A DNA stretch of 64,000 bases from Streptantibioticus rubrisoli (lineage in GTDB: Bacteria > Actinomycetota > Actinomycetes > Streptomycetales > Streptomycetaceae). Position 1 is the first letter of the stretch, and every line of letters starts with the position of its first letter. Of this stretch, positions 41,792-50,635 are shown piece after piece. A program made the position numbers and the translations under genes. The stretch is taken from contig NZ_JANFNH010000012.1 of assembly GCF_024436055.1 (NCBI RefSeq), forward strand, positions 62,001-126,000. The letters are read 5' to 3'. The notes under the pieces are model-generated. The model saw nothing but the letters and a program-made list of their open reading frames with translations. It was not told the DNA's origin and did not search any database.

Positions 41792-44700
41792 ATGCACGAC
41801 GATCGCCTGCTGGTCGAGCAACGTCTGGAACGGGCGCTCGCCCAGTTCATCAGGGACGCGGTGTATTCGGCGCGCACCCCGATGACGGTGCGCGCCTGGC
41901 ATGTGCGGGGCGAGCCGGTGCCGGTGGAGGAGGCGCTGAAGGCCAGCTACGAGCCGTTCTCGCCGGGCGAGCGGTGGGGCGCTCCGTGGTCCACGAGCTG
42001 GTTCCGGATCGAGGGCACGGTGCCGCGGGAGTGGGCGGGACGCCGGGTGGAGGCACTGCTCGATCCGGGGTTCACCGGGGTGCACCCGGGGTTCCAGGCG
42101 GAGGGACTGGTCTACGACTCGGAGGGCGTGCCGATCAAGGGCGTCCATCCACGCAACCGCCAGGTGCCGGTGGGCTCACCGGTGCGGGGCGGCGAGCCGC
42201 TGCGGCTGCTGCTGGAGGCGGCGGCGAACCCGCAGGTGCTGCGGGACTTCCGGCCGACCCGGCTGGGCGACATCACCACCGCGGGGGACGAGCCGCTGTA
42301 CCGGTTCGGTTCGGCGCAGCTAGCGGTGCTGGACGAGAACGTGTGGCATCTGGTCTTCGACATCGAGGTGCTGTCGGAGCTGATGCATGAGCTGGCCGTC
42401 GACGATCCGCGCCGCCATGAGGTCCTGCGCGCCCTGGAACGCGCACTGGACGCGCTGGACCTGCACGATGTCGGCGGCACGGCGGTGGCCGCCCGGGCCG
42501 AGCTGGCCGAGGTGCTGGCCCGTCCCGCGCACGCCAGCGCCCATCGGCTGACCGCCACCGGGCACGCCCACATCGACTCCGCATGGCTGTGGCCGCTGCG
42601 CGAGACGGTGCGCAAGGCGTCCCGTACGTTCGCCAATGTCACCGATCTGGTGCGGGAGTACCCGGAGTTGGTGTTCTCCTGCTCCCAGGCGCAGCAGTAC
42701 GCATGGGTCAAGGAGCACCAGCCGCACATCTGGGAGCGCATCAAGAAGGCGGTGGCAAGCGGCAACTGGGCGCCGGTGGGTTCGATGTGGGTGGAGTCGG
42801 ACGCCAACATGCCGGGGGGTGAGGCGCTGGCCCGGCAGATCACCCATGGAAAGCGGTTCTTCCTTGAGGAACTGGGCGTCGACACCCAGGAGATCTGGCT
42901 GCCCGACTCCTTCGGCTACACCGCCGCGTTTCCGCAACTCGCCAAGTTGGCCGGGGTGCGCTGGTTCCTCACCCAGAAGATGTCCTGGAACCAGTCGAAC
43001 AGGATGCCGCACCACACCTTCTGGTGGGAGGGCATCGACGGCACCCGGGTGTTCACCCACTTCCCGCCGGTCGACACCTACAACTGCGAGATGCGCGCGG
43101 CGGAACTCGCGCACGCGGTAAGGAACTTCGCCGAGAAGGGACTGGCGACGCATTCACTGGTGCCCTTCGGCTACGGAGACGGCGGCGGCGGGCCGACCCG
43201 GGAAATGCTGGAGAAGGCACGGCGGCTGCGTTCCCTGGAAGGGGCACCGCGGGTGACCGTGGACCGGCCGTCGGCGTTCTTCACCGCGGCCGAAGCGGAA
43301 TACGGCGAGCGGGCTCCGGTGTGGTCCGGTGAGATGTACCTGGAACTGCACCGCGCGACGTACACCACCCAGGCCAAGACCAAGCAGGGCAACCGGCGCG
43401 CCGAACACCTGCTGCGGGAGGCCGAGTTGTGGGCCGCCACGGCCGCGCTGCGGGTGCCGGGGTACGGCTACCCGTACGACGAACTGGACCGGATCTGGAA
43501 GACCGTGCTGCTGCACCAGTTCCATGACATCCTGCCGGGCAGTTCGATCGCCTGGGTGCACCGGGAGGCCCGGGACACCTATGAGCGGGTGCGCGCCGAG
43601 TTGGAGCGGATCATCGACGGCGCGGTCGCGGCGCTGGGCGAGGGGGGCACGGCACTGTTCAACGCCTCGCCGTACCCCCGCGCGGAGGCCGTGACGCTGC
43701 CCGACGGGCGCACCGTGTGGGCCGAGGTGCCCGCGCTGGGGGCGGCCGGGGTGGCCGAACCGCCGCGCGGGGTACGGGTGGCGGCGCGCACCGGTTCGGG
43801 AGGACACGTACTGGAGAACGACCGGCTGCGGGTGGCGATCGACTCCGACGGACTGCTCGGCTCGGTGTACGACAAGGCGGCGGACCGCGAGGTGCTGGCG
43901 CCCGGCTGCCGGGGCAACCTGCTGCAGATCCACCCGGACCATCCCAACAAGTGGGACGCCTGGGACATCGACCGGCACTACCGGCGCAAGCACACCGACC
44001 TGACCGTCGCCGAGTCCGTGACGCTCGCCGCGTCGGGACCGCTGCGCGCGGTGGTGCGGGTGGTACGCGAGTTCGGGCGCTCGCGGGTGGTGCAGGACAT
44101 CGCGCTACGGGCGGGCAGCGCGCGGCTGGACATCACCACCGAGGTCGACTGGCACGAGTCGGAGAAGGTGCTCAAGGCCGCGTTCCCGCTCGACGTACAC
44201 GCCGAACGGGCGGCGTCCGAGATCCAGTTCGGGCATGTGTACCGGCCGACGCACACCAACACCAGTTGGGACGCTGCCCGGTTCGAGACCTGTGCGCACC
44301 GCTGGACGCATGTCGCCGAGCCGGGTTACGGCGTGGCGGTGCTCAACGACTCGACGTACGGCCATGACATCGGCCGTGGCGCCGGTGCGGCGGGGAGCGT
44401 CACCACGGTTCGGCTGACGCTACTGCGGGCGCCGCACAGCCCGGACCCGGAGACCGACCAGGGCACCCACCGGTTCGGCTACGCGCTGCTGCCGGGCGCG
44501 GGGATCGGGGACGCGGTGGCCGAGGGGCTCGCGGTCAACCTGCCGTTGCGCCCGGCGGCGACCGGTGCGCCGGTCGAGCCGTTGGTCGCGGTGGACGATC
44601 CGGCGGTCACCGTCGAGTCGGTCAAGCTGGCCGACGACCGCTCAGGCGATGTGGTGGTACGGCTCTACGAGTCGCGCGGCGGCAGGGCGCGCGCCACGCT

Positions 44701-44839
44701 CACCGCCGGGTTTCCGGTGAGCCGGGCGGACGCCACCGATCTGCTGGAGCGGCCGCGGGAGCCCGCTGCCGTGGACGGCGGCCGAATCGCGGTGCGGTTG
44801 CGGCCGTTCCAGATCCTCACCCTGCGGCTGAGGCCTTGA
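41792..44839 (+). CDS. Family GH38 alpha-mannosidase
   Basis: 1015 residues. The N-terminal jelly-roll-like region is about 1-245. The GH38 catalytic domain starts at GHAHIDSAWLWPLRETVRK (metal His/Asp). The nucleophile Asp is in WLPDSFGYTAAFPQLAKLAGV, with HTFWWEGIDGTRVFTHFP and PFGYGDGGGGP following. The middle domain has HQFHDILPGSSI, and the C-terminal beta-sandwich region ends RPFQILTLRLRP. No signal peptide, so it acts on internal or imported mannosides. ATG at 41792 has GGGAGGAG; the 160-residue upstream extension is antisense to the ATPase gene and is rejected. Confidence 0.96.
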   Translation: MHDDRLLVEQRLERALAQFIRDAVYSARTPMTVRAWHVRGEPVPVEEALKASYEPFSPGERWGAPWSTSWFRIEGTVPREWAGRRVEALLDPGFTGVHPGFQAEGLVYDSEGVPIKGVHPRNRQVPVGSPVRGGEPLRLLLEAAANPQVLRDFRPTRLGDITTAGDEPLYRFGSAQLAVLDENVWHLVFDIEVLSELMHELAVDDPRRHEVLRALERALDALDLHDVGGTAVAARAELAEVLARPAHASAHRLTATGHAHIDSAWLWPLRETVRKASRTFANVTDLVREYPELVFSCSQAQQYAWVKEHQPHIWERIKKAVASGNWAPVGSMWVESDANMPGGEALARQITHGKRFFLEELGVDTQEIWLPDSFGYTAAFPQLAKLAGVRWFLTQKMSWNQSNRMPHHTFWWEGIDGTRVFTHFPPVDTYNCEMRAAELAHAVRNFAEKGLATHSLVPFGYGDGGGGPTREMLEKARRLRSLEGAPRVTVDRPSAFFTAAEAEYGERAPVWSGEMYLELHRATYTTQAKTKQGNRRAEHLLREAELWAATAALRVPGYGYPYDELDRIWKTVLLHQFHDILPGSSIAWVHREARDTYERVRAELERIIDGAVAALGEGGTALFNASPYPRAEAVTLPDGRTVWAEVPALGAAGVAEPPRGVRVAARTGSGGHVLENDRLRVAIDSDGLLGSVYDKAADREVLAPGCRGNLLQIHPDHPNKWDAWDIDRHYRRKHTDLTVAESVTLAASGPLRAVVRVVREFGRSRVVQDIALRAGSARLDITTEVDWHESEKVLKAAFPLDVHAERAASEIQFGHVYRPTHTNTSWDAARFETCAHRWTHVAEPGYGVAVLNDSTYGHDIGRGAGAAGSVTTVRLTLLRAPHSPDPETDQGTHRFGYALLPGAGIGDAVAEGLAVNLPLRPAATGAPVEPLVAVDDPAVTVESVKLADDRSGDVVVRLYESRGGRARATLTAGFPVSRADATDLLERPREPAAVDGGRIAVRLRPFQILTLRLRP

Positions 44840-44905
44840 GCCTTCCGGCGGATCGTGAGGGCGGGCGGCTGGCGGCCGCGCGCGACCGCCGGTCCGCGCC
44901 GCTGT

Positions 44906-44992
44906 GGTTGCTCACCGTCGCGGCGGACTTCCGTGGGAGCGGCCCTTCGGCACCCGGTGCGGAGTTTTGTTGTGGCCAAGCCCCCAATCCCC
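44906..44992. repeat. Partial family-B intergenic repeat
   Basis: GGTTGCTCACCGTCGCGGCG (44906-44925) matches the 3' end of arm 1 of the 37.6-kb element with one change. It is followed by a decayed CCAAGCCCCC. It fills most of the 184-bp gap between the convergent mannosidase and PP2C genes. Confidence 0.7.
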
Positions 44993-45023
44993 TTGAGGGA
45001 AGCGCCCAATCCGCGGCGGGGGT

Positions 45024-46058
45024 TCAGCTCTCCCACACGGCGACGGCCGTGCGGTCATCGGCGTAGCCCTTGACGCGGGTGGCGGTGTCGGCCAGGAACG
45101 CGGCGAGGCCGGGCGGTTGGTCCGCCCGGCCCCAGCGCCGTGCGAGGTGTTCGGACAACTCCGGTGTCTCCCGCAGCGGGTCGGCGAGTCCCGCGCTGCA
45201 CAGCAGCAACGTCTCTCCGCGCTGTGCCACCGACGCGCGGAACCGGAACCGGGTGCCCGCCTCCTCGGTTTCCGCGTCGGGGTCCAGGTCCTGCCACTGG
45301 CCAGCGCGCAACCGGAACAGGCCGCCGGGACCCAGACCGAAGAACACCCGGGTGCGGCAGTCGGGATCCACCGGCAGCAGCAGACAGCGCAGCGACACCA
45401 CGAACTCACCGCAGGGCGCGGACGGTTCGCCGTCGGCGTGCGGCTTTCCGTAGGCCCGGGCGGTGAGGCGGCGCAGCCCGGACTTGAGCGCGCCGCGCTG
45501 TCCCGACCGTATGTCCTCGGCGAGCCGGGGCACGTTGCGGCCCACCGCGCTGCCGAGGGCATGGCAGGCGTCACGGGCGGCACGCGGCGCGTCATCGGCG
45601 GCCCGGGCGCCGCCCGCGACGGCGATGAACAGCAGTGCGTCGTCCCCGGTGCCGAACCGGGCGGTGAGCAGGGCGTCGGTGCGCGGTGCCCCGCGGTAGC
45701 GGGCGGAGTCGCCGCGACCGGAGGCGGCGCGCACCGTCAACCGGCCGTAGTGCGCGCCGTCGAGCACGGTGTCCGGTACCAGGTCGGTCAACCGGTCGGG
45801 ATCGGCGCACGGCCAGGCGGTCGGCTCCGCGTCGTAGGTGGGCGGCCGGTCCCCCAGGTGGATGACCTGCTCCGGTGGCCGCTGCGCGGGCAGCGGCGGG
45901 CGTACCGGCGCGCCTTCGAAGGCCCGCCGGACGGTGGCGAAGTGCTCGTCGAGCGAGCCGACCGGCGGCTCGCCGTGCGGATCCGTGGCTCCGTCGTCGG
46001 CATAGAGCCGCCGCCACCACGCGTCGTCATGGTGGTGCTGCTGCCCCAGATGACTCAT
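45024..46058 (-). CDS. Degenerate PP2C-type phosphatase domain protein
   Basis: 344 residues. Residues about 105-340 follow the PP2C fold order: RYRGAPRTDALLTARFG, LLFIAVAGGARAADDAPRAARDACHAL, CGEFVVSLRCLLLPV, RGETLLLCSAGLADPL, ADDRTAVAVWE. The metal-binding DGxGG is AGGAR and the SDG of motif 8 is SAG, so two metal-ligand Asp are missing; only the final Asp pair remains. Catalysis is unlikely; a binding or scaffold role is possible. The N-terminal 100 residues are polar and His/Pro-rich. ATG at 46058. Confidence 0.8.
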   Translation of the reverse strand: MSHLGQQHHHDDAWWRRLYADDGATDPHGEPPVGSLDEHFATVRRAFEGAPVRPPLPAQRPPEQVIHLGDRPPTYDAEPTAWPCADPDRLTDLVPDTVLDGAHYGRLTVRAASGRGDSARYRGAPRTDALLTARFGTGDDALLFIAVAGGARAADDAPRAARDACHALGSAVGRNVPRLAEDIRSGQRGALKSGLRRLTARAYGKPHADGEPSAPCGEFVVSLRCLLLPVDPDCRTRVFFGLGPGGLFRLRAGQWQDLDPDAETEEAGTRFRFRASVAQRGETLLLCSAGLADPLRETPELSEHLARRWGRADQPPGLAAFLADTATRVKGYADDRTAVAVWES

Positions 46059-46256
46059 GTCCCTATTGTCCGCAGGGACGCGGCCACGGAAACCCGGTTC
46101 CCCGAACGGGGGTACGTTCGAACACGACGGTGCCCCCGGCGGGGGTTGCTCGCCGTGCTGACGGATGGTTCTTTCGGCGCAGGTCCCCCAAGCGCCCGGC
46201 GCCTTGCGCGCGTTGCTCGTGCGGCGGGCAGGATTGAGGGCCGTCCCCATGAAGCC

Positions 46257-46799
46257 CTACGGCGCCGTGGTCGCCGGGGCGGGAGTCGGCGGGGTGGAGG
46301 GGACCGCGCAGCGGAGGGGGCCTCGGGTGGTGTGGCCGCTGGCGACGCGGACGTCGATGTCGGCGGTGGTGCCGACGCCCTCCTTGGCGGCGGCGTTGGC
46401 CGCCGTACACGTCAACTGGCTGATCGCGTTCGGGGTGAGCCGGGTGACATCGGTGGACATCACGATCCGCACCTGCTTGTCACCGGTGATGACCTTGGCC
46501 ACCCCGATCGGCGGCGCCAGTTCCGTGGTCATGCCGCGGGCGATCTCCGCGCTGTTGGGGCCGCCGAGCAGCAGGTCCAGGGTCTCCTGGGGGCCGACCG
46601 GTCCTGACGCGGGCCGGGTGACCGACTGCAGGCCGGTCGGCGAGACGAAGTACAGCCGCACCGTGGCCTGCGGATGGACGCCCGTCGCGGGCACCCCGGC
46701 CTCGATCACACCGGTGGGCTGGATGCCGCAGCCCGCGAGCGCGCCGAGCGCCACCATCCCCGAGGCGGCGGCCGTCAGCCGCCGGTTCGCCGTTCTCAC
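46257..46799 (-). CDS. GerMN-domain lipoprotein of the two-component operon
   Basis: 180 residues. The lipobox is LGALAGC (Cys24) after a basic n-region. The GerMN domain is about 42-150 (TVRLYFVSPTGLQSV, ETLDLLLGGPNSAEIARGMTTELAP, VRIVMSTDVTRLTPNAISQLTCTAANAA). The C-terminal tail is Pro/Thr-rich. It overlaps the sensor kinase stop by 4 bases. In Streptomyces a lipoprotein gene downstream of afsQ1-afsQ2 occupies the same place, suggesting an accessory to signal sensing at the membrane surface. Confidence 0.93.
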   Translation of the reverse strand: MRTANRRLTAAASGMVALGALAGCGIQPTGVIEAGVPATGVHPQATVRLYFVSPTGLQSVTRPASGPVGPQETLDLLLGGPNSAEIARGMTTELAPPIGVAKVITGDKQVRIVMSTDVTRLTPNAISQLTCTAANAAAKEGVGTTADIDVRVASGHTTRGPLRCAVPSTPPTPAPATTAP

Positions 46800-48253
46800 T
46801 GTTCCTCTCCGCCCTGGGCGCGCAGCGGCAGGTCCACGGTGAACACCGCACCGCCCTCCGGCCGATTGGCGGCGCGCAGTTCGCCGCCGTGCAGCCGTAC
46901 GTTCTCCTCGGCGATGGCCAGTCCGAGGCCGCTGCCCTCGGAGCGGGCGCGGGCCGCGTCGGCCTTGTAGAACCGCTCGAAGATGTGCGGCAGCACCTCG
47001 TCCGGTATGCCGGGGCCGTTGTCGGCCACCTCGATCAGCAGGCGCCCAGCCCTGGTCGCGAGTCGGATCCGTACCGGTGCGCCGCCGTGCCGCAGCGCGT
47101 TGCCCACCAGGTTGGCGACCACCACGTCGATGCGCCGCGGGTCGAGCACCGCCCTTACGCCACCGGGCAGTTGGGCCTCGACCTGGTCCTGCCAGCCGCG
47201 GGCCTGCAGGGACTTGCGCACCGTCTCCGCCGCGTCCACCTCGTCGAGGTGCAAGGCGGCGGCTCCGGCGTCGAACCGGGAGACCTCCATCAGGTCCTCG
47301 ACCATCCGCGCCAGTTTCGCCGTCTCCTCGCTCACCAGCCGCACGGCCGCCGCGGTGTCCGGGTCGAGCGTCGCCGCGTCCTCGTCCAGCACATCGGTGA
47401 CCGCGGTCATCGCGGCCAGCGGGGTGCGCAGTTCATGGGAGACGTCGGAGGCGAAGCGCCGGGCGGTGGCCTCCAGGCGGCGCAGTTCGATCATGTTCTC
47501 CTCCAGCGTGGCGGCCATGTGGTTGAACGTGCGGGAAAGTTCGGCGAGTTCGTCGCCGCCGCGCACGTCGAGCCGGGTGTCCAAGCGGCCCGCCGCGATG
47601 TCCCCGGCGGCCTTGCGCAGCCTGCGCACCGGACGGAGCACGCCCTGTGCGGCGAGCAGCGCGGGGACCAGTGCGAGCGCGAGGGCGGGCACCGCGCCGC
47701 GCTCCGCGGCCTTGATCAGCGCGCCGGTGTTGGCCTGTTCGGCGGTGAGCGGCAGTTCCGCGTAGACGGCGAGGCCGGACTGGGCGCGCCCGGTGCCCGC
47801 GTACGACACCGGCATGCCGATGGCCAGCCACGGCTGGCCGTTCTTCATCACCCGCTGGAAGACCGGCACGCCCTTGCCGGTCACCGCCGCGCGCAATTCG
47901 GGGGTGATGGCGGTGCTGGTGTTGGCCGGGCGCTGTGGCAGCAGCGGGCCGTTCTGGAAGCTGGCGTACGCCTGCCAGTTCTGCGCCTGGCCGCCGCCGT
48001 CGAGTTGGGCGGCGAAGTGCTGGAGGTCGCTGGCGCTGGGCGGGAAGGGCAGGTCGGGGGCGAGCGAGTTGACCTGGGAGCGCAGCGCGTTGATCGCGGT
48101 GTCCTGGCTGCGCTGCAAGATGGCCTTCCTGGCCTCCTGGAAGGTGAGCGCGGCGGTGGTCAGCGCACTGACCGCGGCGACCAGCAGGAACGCCACGGCG
48201 AGCCGTGCGCGCAGGCCCCGCGCGACCGACCAGCGGATGCGCGGCCGTCTCAC
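46796..48253 (-). CDS. AfsQ2-like sensor histidine kinase
   Basis: 485 residues. TM1 is about 14-34, an extracellular sensor of about 150 residues follows, TM2 is about 188-208 (VPALALALVPALLAAQGVL), then HAMP. The phospho-His is in FASDVSHELRTPLAAMTAV. The N box is NLVGNALRHG, G1 is DNGPGIPDEVLPHIFERFY, G2 is GSGLGLAIAEENVRLHGG. It lies between the regulator (4-base overlap) and the lipoprotein (4-base overlap), so a tight operon. Confidence 0.95.
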   Translation of the reverse strand: MRRPRIRWSVARGLRARLAVAFLLVAAVSALTTAALTFQEARKAILQRSQDTAINALRSQVNSLAPDLPFPPSASDLQHFAAQLDGGGQAQNWQAYASFQNGPLLPQRPANTSTAITPELRAAVTGKGVPVFQRVMKNGQPWLAIGMPVSYAGTGRAQSGLAVYAELPLTAEQANTGALIKAAERGAVPALALALVPALLAAQGVLRPVRRLRKAAGDIAAGRLDTRLDVRGGDELAELSRTFNHMAATLEENMIELRRLEATARRFASDVSHELRTPLAAMTAVTDVLDEDAATLDPDTAAAVRLVSEETAKLARMVEDLMEVSRFDAGAAALHLDEVDAAETVRKSLQARGWQDQVEAQLPGGVRAVLDPRRIDVVVANLVGNALRHGGAPVRIRLATRAGRLLIEVADNGPGIPDEVLPHIFERFYKADAARARSEGSGLGLAIAEENVRLHGGELRAANRPEGGAVFTVDLPLRAQGGEEQ

Positions 48254-48954
48254 AGCGGCCCGAAGCGGTAGCCGAAGCCGCGCAGGGTCTGGATGTACCT
48301 CGGGGAGCGCGGGTTGTCCTCCACCTTGGCGCGCAGCCGCATCACACAGGCGTCCACCAGCCGTGAGTCGCCATGGTAGCTGTGCTCCCAGACGCTCTCC
48401 AGCAGTTGCTGGCGGCTGAAGACCTGGCCGGGCGCGGCGGACAGGTAGAGCAGCAGCTTCATCTCGGACGGCGGCAGCGCGAGGTCCTCGCCGCCCTTGG
48501 TGACGATCAGCCCGGCGCGGTCGATGCTCAGGTCCCCGTAGGTCTCGACCGACGGGGGCATCAGCAGGCCGTTCGCCTCGTCGCCGTCGGCGGGTGCGGT
48601 ACGGCGCAGCACGGCGCGGATGCGGGCCTCCAGCACCTCGCCGCGGGCGGGCTTGACGATGTAGTCGTCCGCCCCGGCCTCAAGGCCGAGGACCACGTCC
48701 ATGTCGTCGCCGCGTGCCGTGAGCATGATGATCGGCAACTGCCTGGTGGCGCGGATGCGCCGGCACACCTCGAAGCCGGAGGCGCCGGGCAGCATCAGGT
48801 CGAGCAGCACCAGGTCGGGCCGGAACGTCTCCAGCACCGCCAGCCCGGCCTCACCGGTCGCGGCCGCCTCGATCTCGTGACCGCGACGGCGCAGGGCAAG
48901 GGTGACCCCGTGCCGCACCGCGGGGTCATCTTCGATCAAAAGCACTCGCGACAT
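48250..48954 (-). CDS. AfsQ1-like OmpR-family response regulator
   Basis: 234 residues. The receiver has EDD (8-10), phospho-Asp in LVLLDLMLPG (about 51), switch Thr in IMLTARGDDMDVVLGLEAGADDYIVKPARGEVLEARIRAVLRR, and Lys in VKP. The wHTH has QLLESVWEHSYHGDSRLVDACVMRLRAKVED and RGFGYRF. The DDMDVVLGLEAGADDYIVKP and WEHxYxGDSRLVDACV stretches closely recall AfsQ1 of S. coelicolor. The gene order regulator-kinase-lipoprotein is also that of afsQ1-Q2-Q3, although no divergent sigma factor is present here. A paralogue is also possible. Confidence 0.94.
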   Translation of the reverse strand: MSRVLLIEDDPAVRHGVTLALRRRGHEIEAAATGEAGLAVLETFRPDLVLLDLMLPGASGFEVCRRIRATRQLPIIMLTARGDDMDVVLGLEAGADDYIVKPARGEVLEARIRAVLRRTAPADGDEANGLLMPPSVETYGDLSIDRAGLIVTKGGEDLALPPSEMKLLLYLSAAPGQVFSRQQLLESVWEHSYHGDSRLVDACVMRLRAKVEDNPRSPRYIQTLRGFGYRFGPL

Positions 48955-49073
48955 GCGTCAAGTATCGACGGGATTTATGAGCAAACGGTCACAAGCGGAT
49001 CCATCACCGCGCTTGGTTCGTCTCCCCACAGGAATCGCGAGCGTAAGACCACAAACCGGAAAGGCCGGGGAAC

Positions 49074-49889
49074 ATGGTGCGGAAGGGAATTCGGGCAGCC
49101 AACGGGCGTGCGGCCGCGGCAGTGGTGGCGGCCCTGGCGGGGGCGGGGTTGCTGGCCGGTTGGTGGAGCGCCCAGGCGGGCGAGCCGACCGGCCCGGCGC
49201 CCAGGCCCGTCCGGTCCTCCGCGTCCGCCCCGGCGCCGATCACCGGCCAGACCTCAAGCCTGGACCCGTCGCTGCCCTCGCCCAAGGTCAACATGGACAT
49301 CGCGCACGCCTCCGACAGCGGCGGCAGGGCGGTCAACATCACCATCGACGACGGCCCGGACCCGACCTGGACCCCGAAGGTGCTGAAGGTCCTCAAGGAC
49401 AACGGCGTCAAGGCGACCTTCTGCATGATCGGCCCGAAGGCAGCGGCCCACCCCGACCTCGTCAGGGAAGTGGTGGCGGACGGCCACCGGCTGTGCGACC
49501 ACTCGGTGTCGCACGACACGGCGATGGACCACAAGTCCGATGTCTACCAGAAGCAGCAGATACTCGACGCCGCCAAGGAGATCGAGAAGGCCTCCGGCGG
49601 GGTCAAGCCGATGTACTACCGGGCACCCGGCGGCGCCTTCACCCCGTACAGCAGGCAGATCGCCGCCGCGGCCGGGATGCGGCCGCTGGGCTGGAACGTG
49701 GACAGCAAGGACTTCGAGAAGCCGGGCACCGACACCATCGTGCGCACCGTGCTGGGCGAGTTGAGGAACGGCCCGACGATCCTCTTCCATGACGGCGGCG
49801 GCAACCGGGGCGAGACGGTAGCCGCGTTGGAGCGGCTACTGCCCCAACTGAGGCAGGAGGGCTACGGGTTCGGCTTCCCCGTCCACTGA
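49074..49889 (+). CDS. Membrane-anchored polysaccharide deacetylase (CE4)
   Basis: 271 residues. An uncleaved or late-cleaved N-terminal hydrophobic helix (AAAAVVAALAGAGLLAGWWSAQAG) and a Pro/Ser linker precede the NodB domain, about 85-265. Motif 1 is ITIDDGPDPTW (catalytic Asp and metal Asp), motif 2 HSVSHDTAMDH, motif 3 YRAPGGAFTPYS, motif 4 GWNVDSKDF, motif 5 ILFHDGGGNR. It should remove N-acetyl groups from peptidoglycan or chitin-like polymers outside the membrane. It is divergent from the AfsQ1-like regulator with 119 bp between. ATG at 49074 follows GGCCGGGG. Confidence 0.94.
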   Translation: MVRKGIRAANGRAAAAVVAALAGAGLLAGWWSAQAGEPTGPAPRPVRSSASAPAPITGQTSSLDPSLPSPKVNMDIAHASDSGGRAVNITIDDGPDPTWTPKVLKVLKDNGVKATFCMIGPKAAAHPDLVREVVADGHRLCDHSVSHDTAMDHKSDVYQKQQILDAAKEIEKASGGVKPMYYRAPGGAFTPYSRQIAAAAGMRPLGWNVDSKDFEKPGTDTIVRTVLGELRNGPTILFHDGGGNRGETVAALERLLPQLRQEGYGFGFPVH

Positions 49890-49921
49890 GCAGGCCGGAC
49901 GACGAACTACGCTGCGCAAAC

Positions 49922-50007
49922 GGCGCCCCGAAGGGGCGCGGGGCTGTGTGCATGTGCGGCTCCGCCGCGTGGGCGCGACCAGCCACGATGGTGCCGCGGA
50001 CAATCGA
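49922..50007. repeat. Dispersed intergenic repeat family A, copy 1
   Basis: 86 bp beginning GGCGCCCCGAAGGGGCGCGG (a hairpin), then GGCTGTGTGCATGTGCGG, CTCCGCCGCGTGGGCGCGAC and CAGCCAC. Copy 2 at 52466-52551 has about nine differences. The class (a GC-rich hairpin, then GGGGCTGTG... and GCGACCAGCCAC) is widespread between Streptomyces genes. Confidence 0.85.
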
Positions 50008-50026
50008 CTTGGGGATTGCGGGGCTT

Positions 50027-50110
50027 GGGGGTCCGGGAGCTTGCCCCCGAAAAGGCATCCGCCGCGACGGCGAACACCCCCACGGCGCGGACCGGCGGCC
50101 CCAAACCGAC
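50027..50110. repeat. Family-B repeat, reversed partial copy
   Basis: GGGGGTCCGGGAGCTTGCCCCCG and TCCGCCGCGACGGCGAACA correspond, in the opposite orientation, to the hairpin and the end of arm 1 of the 37.6-kb element. It directly follows family-A copy 1 and ends just before the ogt stop. Confidence 0.65.
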
Positions 50111-50140
50111 CGCACCACCAGCCGAAGCGGGCCGCAGGTC

Positions 50141-50629
50141 TCAGAGCGCGCCCTCCAGTGCGAGCAGGGCGCGCTTGCGGTCGAGGCCGCCCGCGTAGCC
50201 GGTGAGGCTGCCGTCGGAGCCGACGACACGGTGGCACGGCCGGATGATCATCAGCGGGTTGGCGCCGACGGCGCCCCCGATCGCCCGCACCGCTCCCGGC
50301 GAGCCCGCCCTGGCGGACAGCTCCCGGTAGGTGACGGTGCTGCCGTACGGGATGGTGTCCAGCGCCTTCCACACCCGCTCGCGGAACTCGGTGCCGCGCG
50401 GCGCGAGCGGCAGGTCGAAGTCCGTCAACTCCCCCGCGAAGTACGCCCGAAGCTGCCGTTCCGTCTCGGCGAACGGGGTCGGATCGCGCCGCCACTGCGG
50501 CCGTACCGTCACCTCGCCGCGCTGTCCGCGCACGCTGACGGCGGTCAACGCGAAGCCGCGGCCTGGGAGTTCCTCGCCGACGAGGGTCAACTCTCCGAGG
50601 GGGCTGTCGATCGTGGTGTAGACGGTCAT
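50141..50629 (-). CDS. ogt: Methylated-DNA-[protein]-cysteine S-methyltransferase
   Basis: 162 residues. The acceptor Cys lies in IIRPCHRVVGSDGSLTGYAGGLDRKRALLALE (PCHRV near residue 128). The helix-turn-helix RVWKALDTIPYGSTVTYRELSARAGSPGAVRAIGGAVGANP is complete, and the N-terminal domain is intact. It removes O6-methyl from guanine by suicidal transfer. It starts 6 bp after ada-alkA, the same pair order as the M. tuberculosis Ada-AlkA/Ogt genes. Confidence 0.96.
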   Translation of the reverse strand: MTVYTTIDSPLGELTLVGEELPGRGFALTAVSVRGQRGEVTVRPQWRRDPTPFAETERQLRAYFAGELTDFDLPLAPRGTEFRERVWKALDTIPYGSTVTYRELSARAGSPGAVRAIGGAVGANPLMIIRPCHRVVGSDGSLTGYAGGLDRKRALLALEGAL

Positions 50630-50635
50630 GGTGTC

